NCBI GenBank assembly: GCA_001717015.1
Contig: MAGV01000055.1
Span: 1 to 5,293, forward strand
Length of the DNA stretch: 5,293 nt
Source of the DNA: Candidatus Methanosuratincola petrocarbonis (ex Vanwonterghem et al. 2016)
Lineage (GTDB): Archaea; Thermoproteota; Methanomethylicia; Methanomethylicales; Methanomethylicaceae
Direction of reading: 5' to 3'
The position numbers and the translations under genes were made by a program. The notes under the pieces were generated by a model, which saw only the letters and a list, made by a program, of their open reading frames with translations, did not search any database and was not told where the DNA came from. Positions 1 to 5,293 of this stretch are shown here, piece by piece; the stretch's first letter is position 1; each line of letters opens with the position of its first letter.

Positions 1-561
1 CTCCAGGAGTATGCCGCATATCTTCCTCCCCCTGACAAGAACGTCATTCGGCCACTTGAGGGATGCGGGTATTCCGTGCAGCATCAGGGCCCTAGCTACT
101 GCTACGCCGAACATGAGTGTTAGAATGGAAACCTGGTGAATCGGCAGGGAGGGGCGCAGCAGCAGGCTGAACCAAAGACCGCCTGGAGGTGATGACCAGG
201 TCCGGGATGCCCTCCCCTTACCGGACCGCTGCTCGAGGGAAACGACGAGGGTGCCCTCCGCCGCCCCCTGCTCCGCCAGCCCCCTCAGGAAGTTCTGCGT
301 CGAATCGACGGTGTCCAGCAGCACCGGGTTCCTCCCGAGTACACGTGTCCTAAGCCTTACCATGATCTCCAGAGGGAGAAGCCCGTCGAACCTTGGGACG
401 AGCATGTAACCTTTCCCCCTCACGGATTCAATGAGGTAACCCTTGTCCCTGAGGCGCGCGATCTGCTTCGAAACCGCCGCCCTTGACACCCCCATCTGCG
501 AAGCAGCCTCCGAACCCGAGAAGAACTTGCCCTCTGCTAGAAGCCGATCCAAGGGGCGCAA
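1..561 (-). CDS. birA: Biotin-protein ligase with N-terminal DNA-binding domain (BirA, class II), 3' end cut off by the window edge
   Basis: It activates biotin with ATP to biotinyl-AMP and transfers it to the acceptor lysine of a carrier protein; forms with a helix-turn-helix usually also repress biotin genes. The 187 visible residues align by eye with E. coli BirA throughout. A winged helix-turn-helix spans about residues 5-55 (SRAAVSKQIARLRDKGY, then a wing ending RGKGYML). DTVDST follows at 83-88, the biotin/AMP loop with GKGR at 114-117 and W122, SSPPGGLWFS at 123-132, and the catalytic KWPND at 169-173, followed by GRKICGILLE. The central domain end and the C-terminal SH3-like domain are outside the window. 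No ATG fits. TTG at 561 is preferred because it has GGGGA six bases upstream and gives an N-terminus matching BirA; TTG at 552 is the alternative. The likely substrate is the BCCP at 3567-3977. Family assignment is very secure; the start is less so. Confidence 0.95.
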   Translation of the reverse strand, partial: MRPLDRLLAEGKFFSGSEAASQMGVSRAAVSKQIARLRDKGYLIESVRGKGYMLVPRFDGLLPLEIMVRLRTRVLGRNPVLLDTVDSTQNFLRGLAEQGAAEGTLVVSLEQRSGKGRASRTWSSPPGGLWFSLLLRPSLPIHQVSILTLMFGVAVARALMLHGIPASLKWPNDVLVRGRKICGILLE

Positions 562-572
562 TGGGCTTCCCC

Positions 573-583
573 AATAAAAAATA
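573..583 (-). promoter_or_regulatory. T-rich element between the CoA transferase and birA: possible terminator and/or TATA box
   Basis: On the minus strand this reads TATTTTTTATT, with six consecutive T. It starts 10 bases after the TAA stop of the CoA transferase and ends 11 bases before the proposed TTG start of birA. Oligo-T tracts act as archaeal terminators, and the same string resembles an archaeal TATA box. As a TATA box it would place transcription start near 551-553, at or just inside the proposed start, which would favour a leaderless message from the TTG at 552. As neither, birA would be read through from the transferase gene. The sequence does not decide between these. Confidence 0.35.
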
Positions 584-592
584 GGGAAGAGG

Positions 593-1792
593 TTAGATAA
601 TTCCTTTCTTCTTGAACTCCTCTATGTCAGCCTCTGAGTACCCGAGCGAGGCGAGGATCTCCTTGTTGTGCTGGCCGAGCAGCGGCGCAGGGTCGAACCT
701 CTTTATCGGGGACTCGGAGAACTTTATCGGGCATCCAGCCACCCTCACCTTCCCGTACTGGGGCTGGTCGAGCTCGATTATCATCTCCCTCGCGTTGACA
801 TGAGGGTCGTCGACAGCCTCTCCGACGTTGTAGACCGGTGCGGAAGGAACGTCGTTCTCAAGCAGGAGCTTCGCGACCTCCCACCTAGTCCTTGTCCTCG
901 TGTACTCCTCGATCATCTGCTTCAGCACCGGCTCGTTGGCGCACCTGTGCGGGTTGGTGTCGAAGCGCGGGTCGGTTATCCACTCAGGCTTGCCTATCGC
1001 AGTGCAGAACCTCTTGAATATTGCGTCGTTCCCCGCGGCGATCACGACGTAGCCATCCTTTGCTTGGAAGATGTCGAACGGGGTGATCGTCGGGTGTTTC
1101 GATCCGATCCTTGTCGGGATCTTGCCCTCGAGCGTGTACCTGACCACGGCGTTCTCGAGGACTGCAACCATCGAGTCCACTTGGGCTACATCCACCTTCT
1201 GGCCCTTTCCTGTGCACTCGCGGTACCTCAGCGCCGCCAGGACGCCGATCGCCAAGAACATCCCAGATACGATATCGCCTATGGACGAACCAGCACGCGC
1301 TGGGGGCTTGTCCGGCCAGCCGTTCATGTCCATGAAGCCGCCCATCGCCTGACCAATGATGTCATAGCTGGGCCACTTGCTGTACGGGCCGGTGTGCCCG
1401 AATCCCGATCCGCAGGCGTAGATGAGCCTGGGGTTAACCTTCTTCAGCTCCTCGTATCCGACCCCCCACTCGTCGAGTGTGCCCGGCTTGAAGTTCTCAA
1501 TCAGGACATCGCTCCTCTTGACGAGTTCCTTCAATATCTCCTTCCCCTTGGGGTCTTTGAGGTTGAGCGTTATGCCCTTGTGGTTCCTGTGGATGCTGAC
1601 AAAGTAAGCGCTCTTGTCAGGACCCTGGACGTTGGGGAAGAACGGTCCCCACTCCCTGTTCATGTCGCCGTATACCGGCCTCTCTATCTTGATGACTTCA
1701 GCCCCTAGGTCGGCAAGGATCATGCCGCAGTACGGTCCGAATAGGGCCCCTGTCAGACTAAGGACTCTAATACCCTCTAGTGGTCTCTTCAC
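593..1792 (-). CDS. CaiB/BaiF family (family III) acyl-CoA transferase
   Basis: Family III CoA transferases move coenzyme A between a carboxylic acid and an acyl-CoA in the cytosol through an aspartyl-CoA intermediate. The 399-residue protein has the usual family length. It opens with PLEGIRVLSLTGALFGPYCG, followed by LADLGAEVIKIERP (26-39), NHKGITLNLK (70-79), SDVLIENFKPG (94-104), and a GSSIGD segment (168-173). Asp173 lies where formyl-CoA transferase has its catalytic aspartate (Asp169 in Oxalobacter Frc). The C-terminal part has the typical DVPSAPVYN and LGQHNKEIL stretches. The frame stays open upstream to 1921, but GTG at 1792 is chosen because a GGAGGA site lies six bases before it and homology starts right there. 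The substrate is unknown: oxalate, succinate, mesaconate, carnitine and bile-acid enzymes all share this fold. It lies 183 bases after the carboxyltransferase gene and appears to have its own promoter. Confidence 0.95.
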   Translation of the reverse strand: MKRPLEGIRVLSLTGALFGPYCGMILADLGAEVIKIERPVYGDMNREWGPFFPNVQGPDKSAYFVSIHRNHKGITLNLKDPKGKEILKELVKRSDVLIENFKPGTLDEWGVGYEELKKVNPRLIYACGSGFGHTGPYSKWPSYDIIGQAMGGFMDMNGWPDKPPARAGSSIGDIVSGMFLAIGVLAALRYRECTGKGQKVDVAQVDSMVAVLENAVVRYTLEGKIPTRIGSKHPTITPFDIFQAKDGYVVIAAGNDAIFKRFCTAIGKPEWITDPRFDTNPHRCANEPVLKQMIEEYTRTRTRWEVAKLLLENDVPSAPVYNVGEAVDDPHVNAREMIIELDQPQYGKVRVAGCPIKFSESPIKRFDPAPLLGQHNKEILASLGYSEADIEEFKKKGII

Positions 1793-1798
1793 AATGGT

Positions 1799-1804
1799 TC
1801 CTCC
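1799..1804 (-). promoter_or_regulatory. Ribosome binding site of the CoA transferase
   Basis: On the minus strand this reads GGAGGA and is separated by six bases from the GTG at 1792. It is the strongest Shine-Dalgarno match in the window. It decides the start: the 43 upstream in-frame codons to 1921 lack any family similarity. Confidence 0.85.
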
Positions 1805-1832
1805 TTTTGCTCTAGGGAAGGAGCGCCAAGTA

Positions 1833-1842
1833 GATAAAAATT
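1833..1842 (-). promoter_or_regulatory. Putative archaeal TATA box for the CoA transferase
   Basis: On the minus strand this reads AATTTTTATC, close to an archaeal TATA element. Its centre is about 45 bases before the GTG start. With the usual spacing of about 25 bases, transcription would begin near 1811, giving a leader of about 19 bases that contains the GGAGGA site. A T-rich tract just upstream (1952-1975) would end the preceding transcript, which supports a separate promoter here. This is inference from spacing and composition only. Confidence 0.45.
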
Positions 1843-1883
1843 GCGATTTTCTAAGGACAAGAGCAGAGCAGTTCTTTAGCTGC

Positions 1884-1900
1884 ATCTCCAATAAGGAGAT
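1884..1900. repeat. Short inverted repeat in the intergenic region
   Basis: ATCTCC at 1884-1889 and GGAGAT at 1895-1900 are perfect reverse complements around a five-base spacer. The repeat lies about 50 bases upstream of the putative TATA box of the CoA transferase. It could be an operator half-site pair or a small hairpin, but a six-base match of this kind can arise by chance in a region this size. Confidence 0.25.
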
Positions 1901-1951
1901 TGAAATCGAACAGAATACCATGGAAAAGATGGAAGTTGTGTGATTAAACTG

Positions 1952-1975
1952 GAAAGAAGGAAAAAATAGAAAAAA
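1952..1975 (-). terminator. T-rich terminator after the carboxyltransferase gene
   Basis: Directly after the TAA stop at 1976-1978 the minus strand runs through two T-tracts (five T, then six T, separated by CTA) and further pyrimidines. There is no GC-rich hairpin before it. Archaeal RNA polymerase can terminate at oligo-T tracts without a hairpin, so this is a plausible end of the three-gene carboxylase transcript. Confidence 0.5.
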
Positions 1976-3550
1976 TTAGACGGGTATGTTCCCGTGCCTC
2001 TTCGGGGGCCTTGCCTGGAGATCCCTCTTGGTGGAGAGAGCCTCGAGCGCCTTGATGAGCATCGGGCGGGTCTCCTTCGGAAGGATCACTGCGTCGACGT
2101 ATCCCATGTTCGCGGCGATGTATGGGTTAGCGAACTTGTTCCTGTACTCGGCGGCTAGCCTGCTGGTAATCTCCTTGACCTCTTCAGGCGTCTTTGCCTT
2201 CATGAGCTCGTTCCTGTGGATGATCTCGACTGCACCCTCAGGGCCCATCACGGCGATCTCTGCAGTCGGCCAAGCGAAGACGACGTCAGCGCCCAAGTGC
2301 CTGCTGCACATCGCGATGTAGCCCCCGCCGTAGCTCTTGCGCATAATCACGGTCAGCTTCGGGACGGTCGCTTCGGAGTACGCGTAGATTACCTTAGCTC
2401 CGTGCCTGATGACTCCGCCGTGCTCCTGCTTGGTCCCTGGCAGGTAGCCTGGCACGTCGACGAAAGTGATCAGCGGGATATTGAATGCATCGCAGGTTCT
2501 TACGAACCGGGCTATCTTGTCAGAAGAGTCTATGTCAAGGCAACCTGCATAGATCATCGGTTGGTTTGCGATGACGCCAACGCTCCTTCCGTTGAGCCTC
2601 GCAAATCCTATGACAGCATTCGGAGCATACAAGGGCTGGAGCTCGTAGAATGAACCCTTGTCGAAAACGAAGTTGATAACATCGTGGACATCGTACGGCT
2701 TCTTCGGATCCGCGGGCACAACTTCGTTTAGGGCTTCATCCATCCTGTCTGGCGGATCGCCGCACTCGACGATCGGAGCGTCGTCCATGTTGTTCGACGG
2801 CAAGTAGCTCAGCAGGGTCTTGATCTGCTTGATGCAGTCCTCATCGTTCTCGCATGCCATCGTCGCGACTCCGCTCAGCTTGGCGTGCGCCTCGGCGCCT
2901 CCCAGAGCCTCGAAGGTCACGTCCTCGCCGATGGCCGCCTTGACCACCTTGGGTCCTGTAATGAACATGTAGCTCGTCTTCTTGACCATATAGATGAAGT
3001 CAGCAAGTGCCGGTGAATAGACTGCGCCGCCTGCGCATGGACCCATAATGGCAATGATCTGCGGGATCACGCCGGAGGCCATGACGTTCCTGTAGAAGAT
3101 CTCGCCGTATCCAGCCAGCGAGTTGATGCCTTCTTGGATTCTTGCTCCGCCCGAGTCATTGAGCCCGATCACCGGGCAACCTGCTTTGAGCGCCATGTCC
3201 TGGATTTTGGTTATCTTCTTGGCTTGCATCTCGCTGAGCGAGCCGCCCACGAATGTGAAGTCCTGCGAGTAGATGAAGACGGTCCTGCCGTTGATTGTTC
3301 CGTATCCAGTGACGACAGCATCGCCTAGTGCCTTCTTCTTCTCCATGCCGAAGTCGAAGCACCTGTGCACGACGAACTCGTCGATCTCGACAAAGCTGCC
3401 CGGGTCGAGGAGCTTCTCTATCCTCTCCCTTGCGGTCAGCTTGCCAGCGGCGTGCTGCTTGTCGATCGCCTCTTTTCCTCCTCCAAGCTTCTTCTTCTCC
3501 TTAAGGTCTGCCAATTCCTTGAATTTCTCCGGTAGGGTTTGGAATGCCAT
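1976..3550 (-). CDS. pccB: Carboxyltransferase (beta) subunit of a biotin-dependent acyl-CoA carboxylase (PccB/MmdA family)
   Basis: It transfers CO2 from carboxybiotin on BCCP to an acyl-CoA, forming methylmalonyl-CoA from propionyl-CoA or malonyl-CoA from acetyl-CoA. The 524-residue length is normal for the family. Two crotonase-like halves are visible. The N-terminal half has [18 protein letters not shown] (36-53), [13 protein letters not shown] (95-107), [11 protein letters not shown] (131-141) and the acyl-CoA oxyanion region [15 protein letters not shown] (170-184). The C-terminal half has [14 protein letters not shown] (359-372), the biotin-side oxyanion loop SYGGGYIAM (406-414) and [15 protein letters not shown] (426-440). 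Ile412 lies where PccB-type enzymes usually have Asp. The ATG has GGAGGG nine bases upstream. It is the third gene of the carboxylase operon, 16 bases after BCCP. The same fold serves methylmalonyl-CoA decarboxylase; the neighbouring biotin carboxylase argues for carboxylation. The exact acyl-CoA substrate is uncertain. Confidence 0.96.
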   Translation of the reverse strand: MAFQTLPEKFKELADLKEKKKLGGGKEAIDKQHAAGKLTARERIEKLLDPGSFVEIDEFVVHRCFDFGMEKKKALGDAVVTGYGTINGRTVFIYSQDFTFVGGSLSEMQAKKITKIQDMALKAGCPVIGLNDSGGARIQEGINSLAGYGEIFYRNVMASGVIPQIIAIMGPCAGGAVYSPALADFIYMVKKTSYMFITGPKVVKAAIGEDVTFEALGGAEAHAKLSGVATMACENDEDCIKQIKTLLSYLPSNNMDDAPIVECGDPPDRMDEALNEVVPADPKKPYDVHDVINFVFDKGSFYELQPLYAPNAVIGFARLNGRSVGVIANQPMIYAGCLDIDSSDKIARFVRTCDAFNIPLITFVDVPGYLPGTKQEHGGVIRHGAKVIYAYSEATVPKLTVIMRKSYGGGYIAMCSRHLGADVVFAWPTAEIAVMGPEGAVEIIHRNELMKAKTPEEVKEITSRLAAEYRNKFANPYIAANMGYVDAVILPKETRPMLIKALEALSTKRDLQARPPKRHGNIPV

Positions 3551-3559
3551 TTCTTATTT

Positions 3560-3565
3560 CCCTCC
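3560..3565 (-). promoter_or_regulatory. Ribosome binding site of the carboxyltransferase gene
   Basis: On the minus strand this reads GGAGGG, nine bases before the ATG at 3550. It sits in the 16-base gap just after the TGA stop of the BCCP gene, which fits translation from a shared transcript. Confidence 0.75.
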
Positions 3566-3566
3566 A

Positions 3567-3977
3567 TCACTCGAACACAATCAGGGTGTCCCCAACGTTC
3601 ACGAACTTGCCGGGGGCCACCTTGATCTCCTTTACCTTGCCCGCCCTGTTGGACTTTATCGGGTTCTCCATCTTCATAGTCTCGAGTGTCAGCAGGACGT
3701 CGCCTGGCTTGACCTCGTCGCCCGGCTTGCACTTGACCGTCATCACGGTCCCAGGCATCGCTGCGCAGAGGTTGCCCGCCGCGGGTGCGCCTCCAGCACC
3801 GCCTGCCCCGCCGGCTGCGCCAGCAGCCTGGAGGGACGGGGACATGAGGTCGGCTATGTTTATCTTGAAGATCTCGTCGTTGACCTTGACGTCATAGAGC
3901 CCATAAGCGCGCTCAGTCAAGTCGACGCTGTACTGCACATTCCCGAGGCTCAACTGGAATTTGCTTGTCTTTGCCAT
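3567..3977 (-). CDS. Biotin carboxyl carrier protein (biotin/lipoyl domain subunit)
   Basis: This 136-residue protein carries covalent biotin between the biotin carboxylase and carboxyltransferase sites. Three parts are visible. Residues 1-45 form a short beta-rich N-terminal region (FQLSLGNVQYSVDL, then GLYDVKVNDEIFKINI) like that of other carrier subunits such as the transcarboxylase 1.3S and decarboxylase biotin proteins. Residues 51-68 are a flexible linker of only Gly, Ala and one Pro. Residues 70-136 are the biotinyl domain, with MPGTVMTVKCKPGDEVKPGD and the hairpin ETMKMENPI. The biotin lysine is Lys102, 34 residues before the C-terminus, as is usual. Thr replaces the common Ala before the MKM core. 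The start ATG has GGGGTG six bases upstream. It sits between the other two carboxylase genes with gaps of 18 and 16 bases. In many alpha subunits this domain is fused to biotin carboxylase; here it is separate. Confidence 0.96.
   Translation of the reverse strand: MAKTSKFQLSLGNVQYSVDLTERAYGLYDVKVNDEIFKINIADLMSPSLQAAGAAGGAGGAGGAPAAGNLCAAMPGTVMTVKCKPGDEVKPGDVLLTLETMKMENPIKSNRAGKVKEIKVAPGKFVNVGDTLIVFE
3774..3827 (-). other. Gly/Ala-rich linker coding segment in BCCP
   Basis: Codons 51-68 encode 18 residues that are Ala or Gly except for one Pro, with an internally repetitive GAGGAGG pattern. This hinge lets the biotinyl domain swing between active sites. Simple repeated codons make such a stretch prone to length change between relatives. 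Confidence 0.8.
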
Positions 3978-3983
3978 TTTTTA

Positions 3984-3989
3984 CACCCC
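3984..3989 (-). promoter_or_regulatory. Ribosome binding site of the BCCP gene
   Basis: On the minus strand this reads GGGGTG, six bases before the ATG at 3977, within the 18-base gap after the TGA of the biotin carboxylase gene. It is only a partial match to the Shine-Dalgarno consensus, but position and spacing are right. Confidence 0.55.
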
Positions 3990-3995
3990 ATCAAT

Positions 3996-5293
3996 TCAAC
4001 GGGCAGACTTGACTCTGCCTGAGATCACCCAACCGCTGCTCACCGGCTGCCTCTGCGGCTTGCTGTTGATGTACGAGGCAATCGCGGCTGCGAGCGCGAC
4101 AGTCTTCTTGTCAGTCACAGGCGCCCCTGCCGGCGCTGGCGCCTCAGCAGGCTTCGCGGCGAGCTTCGCGAGCACATTCTCCTTGCTCTTCCTCCAGGCG
4201 TTGTCTGCGTCCACCTGGGTCTTGACTTTGTCGAGTATGTTCCTCTCCGTGATCAGCTCGGTGTGCAGGTGCCCAGCTATGAACTCCTCGTCCCTCATCA
4301 TCACCTTGTGGAACGGGATCACGGTCTGGATGCCCTCGATCACGAACTCGTCAAGGGCGCGGCGCATCCTCATTATCGCCTCCATCCTGTCCCTGCCCCA
4401 GGTCAGTAGCTTCACCGCGAGCGAGTCGTAGAACGGCGGGATGGTGTAGCCTGCATATATTCCACCGTCGACCCTTATTCCAGGGCCTCCGGGCTCGATG
4501 TAGTTGGTTATCAGCCCGATCGAAGGAACGAAGTTGTTCATCGGGTCCTCTGCGTTGATCCGGCACTCGATCGCATGTCCAGTTATCTTAACATCGTTCT
4601 GACCGTAGGTCAGCGGCTCGCCGGACGCGACCTTGAGCTGCTCCTTCACGATGTCGATTCCGGTCACGAGCTCCGTGACTGGGTGCTCGACCTGGAGCCT
4701 GCTGTTGACCTCAAGGAAGTAGAAGTCCTTGGTCACGTCGGAGTAGAGGAACTCGCACGTTCCTGCGTTCTCGTACCCTGCGACCTTCGCGACCTTGACT
4801 GCGGTCTCGCCCATCCTCCGCCTCAGGTCTGGATCAAGGTACATGACTGGGGACGGCGCCTCCTCAATGAGCTTCTGGTGCCTCCGCTGGATCGAGCACT
4901 CCCTCTCGCCCAAGTAGATGCAGTTGCCCTTCTTGTCCGCGAGTATCTGGATCTCGATGTGCCTCGGCCTCTCGATGTACTTCTCGATGTAGACCTCGGG
5001 CCTCGAGAAAGCTGAGGCTGCCAGGCGCTGCGCCTTCTTGATCGCCTCGATCAGCTCGTCCTTGGACCTGCACACCTGCATGCCGATGCCTCCTCCGCCG
5101 CCCGCGGGCTTGACCATCACGGGGTAGCCTGCCTTCTCTGCGGTCTCGAGCGCATCCTTGTCGTCCTGGACCGCGTCCAGCGCCCCTGGGACGATCGGGA
5201 TGCCCGCCTTCTCCATGCTCCTCCTAGCACCTAGCTTGTCGCCGAGGAGCTCCTGAGCCTTTGCCTTGGGCCCAATGAACTCGATGCCAGCCT
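3996..5293 (-). CDS. accC: Biotin carboxylase subunit of an acyl-CoA carboxylase, 5' end beyond the window
   Basis: It carboxylates the biotin of BCCP using ATP and bicarbonate. The frame is open from the right edge and gives 431 full codons; by comparison with E. coli AccC roughly 100 N-terminal residues are missing. An in-frame ATG at 5216 is internal, since family sequence (GIEFIGPKAKAQELLGDKLG) continues upstream of it. Visible are the ATP-grasp lysine and glycine-rich loop VKPAGGGGGIG (about 5117-5082), ERPRHIEIQILAD, GERECSIQRRHQKLIEEAPSP, the metal and bicarbonate site LEVNSRLQVEHPVTE (about 4715-4671) with Glu, Asn and Arg in place, and ECRINAEDP with the arginine matching E. coli Arg338. 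After the biotin carboxylase C-terminal domain comes an Ala/Pro linker and a 40-residue tail, instead of a fused biotinyl domain. It is the first visible gene of the operon, 18 bases before BCCP. The alternative symbol would be pccA. Confidence 0.96.
   Translation of the reverse strand, partial: AGIEFIGPKAKAQELLGDKLGARRSMEKAGIPIVPGALDAVQDDKDALETAEKAGYPVMVKPAGGGGGIGMQVCRSKDELIEAIKKAQRLAASAFSRPEVYIEKYIERPRHIEIQILADKKGNCIYLGERECSIQRRHQKLIEEAPSPVMYLDPDLRRRMGETAVKVAKVAGYENAGTCEFLYSDVTKDFYFLEVNSRLQVEHPVTELVTGIDIVKEQLKVASGEPLTYGQNDVKITGHAIECRINAEDPMNNFVPSIGLITNYIEPGGPGIRVDGGIYAGYTIPPFYDSLAVKLLTWGRDRMEAIMRMRRALDEFVIEGIQTVIPFHKVMMRDEEFIAGHLHTELITERNILDKVKTQVDADNAWRKSKENVLAKLAAKPAEAPAPAGAPVTDKKTVALAAAIASYINSKPQRQPVSSGWVISGRVKSAR
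3999..4157 (-). other. Ala/Pro linker and C-terminal tail of the biotin carboxylase
   Basis: The last 53 residues follow the catalytic fold. They consist of a 13-residue linker (AKPAEAPAPAGAP) and a 40-residue tail with a predicted short helix (TVALAAAIASYINS) and a basic end (SSGWVISGRVKSAR). The E. coli AccC enzyme ends without such a tail. A flexible linker followed by a small ordered piece is the layout of a docking or assembly element, but no partner is shown by the sequence. Confidence 0.6.

Noticed and set aside
668..1708. Long plus-strand open frame of 346 codons opposite the CoA transferase
   Set aside because: It lies entirely antisense to a clear family gene, has no recognisable domains, and its composition (rich in Val, Arg, Leu and Asp) is typical of a reverse-frame shadow of a GC-rich gene.
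1793..1921. N-terminal extension of the CoA transferase reading frame to an ATG at 1921
   Set aside because: The 43 extra residues show no family similarity. The region contains the TATA-like element and the ribosome binding site, and GTG at 1792 has a well-spaced GGAGGA.
3550..3567. Translational coupling by overlap between BCCP and the carboxyltransferase gene
   Set aside because: The stop and start codons do not overlap; there is a 16-base gap with its own ribosome binding site.
3774..3827. Repetitive GC-rich stretch as a possible repeat element or CRISPR-like unit
   Set aside because: It is in frame within BCCP and simply encodes the Gly/Ala linker; there are no spaced direct repeats.
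3273..4022. Plus-strand open frame of 249 codons spanning the BCCP region
   Set aside because: It is antisense to parts of the carboxyltransferase and to BCCP. Its stretches mirror the Gly/Ala linker and known motifs in the opposite strand, with no independent coding signal.
1976..5293. Sodium-pumping methylmalonyl-CoA or oxaloacetate decarboxylase
   Set aside because: No membrane beta subunit is present in the window and a biotin carboxylase with intact ATP and bicarbonate residues is. A beta subunit outside the window cannot be excluded.
1..5293. tRNA, rRNA, insertion sequences or CRISPR arrays
   Set aside because: Reading both strands I found no clover-leaf-like segments, transposase motifs, terminal inverted repeats or regularly spaced repeats; nearly all bases are covered by the five genes.

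Overview
The window carries five genes, all on the minus strand. Read in the direction of transcription (right to left) they are: biotin carboxylase (N-terminus beyond the right edge), a separate biotin carboxyl carrier protein (BCCP), the carboxyltransferase subunit of an acyl-CoA carboxylase (PccB/MmdA family), a CaiB/BaiF (family III) CoA transferase, and a biotin-protein ligase of the BirA type (C-terminus beyond the left edge).

Organism: most likely an archaeon, at moderate confidence. The carboxylase is split into three separate subunits, T-rich tracts follow two stop codons, a TATA-like element lies about 45 bases before the transferase start, and arginine codons lean strongly to AGG. 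The GC content looks moderately high. The sequence alone does not give me a phylum, and an unusual bacterium is not excluded.

Layout: 3996-5293 biotin carboxylase; 18-base gap; 3567-3977 BCCP; 16-base gap; 1976-3550 carboxyltransferase. These three look like one operon. A T-rich tract follows the carboxyltransferase stop, then a 183-base intergenic region holds a TATA-like element and two short inverted repeats. The CoA transferase (593-1792) starts at a GTG with a strong GGAGG ribosome binding site. After a 31-base gap with another T-run, birA starts at about 561 with TTG and runs off the left edge.

How they work together: BirA attaches biotin to Lys102 of BCCP. The biotin carboxylase carboxylates that biotin with ATP and bicarbonate. 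The carboxyltransferase moves the CO2 to an acyl-CoA (propionyl-CoA and/or acetyl-CoA). The CoA transferase may feed or drain an acyl-CoA of the same pathway, but its substrate cannot be read from sequence. No membrane decarboxylase beta subunit is visible and a biotin carboxylase is present, so an ATP-driven carboxylase fits better than a sodium-pumping decarboxylase. The genes belong to known families. I see no clearly undescribed system; the points worth a second look are architectural details listed as findings.
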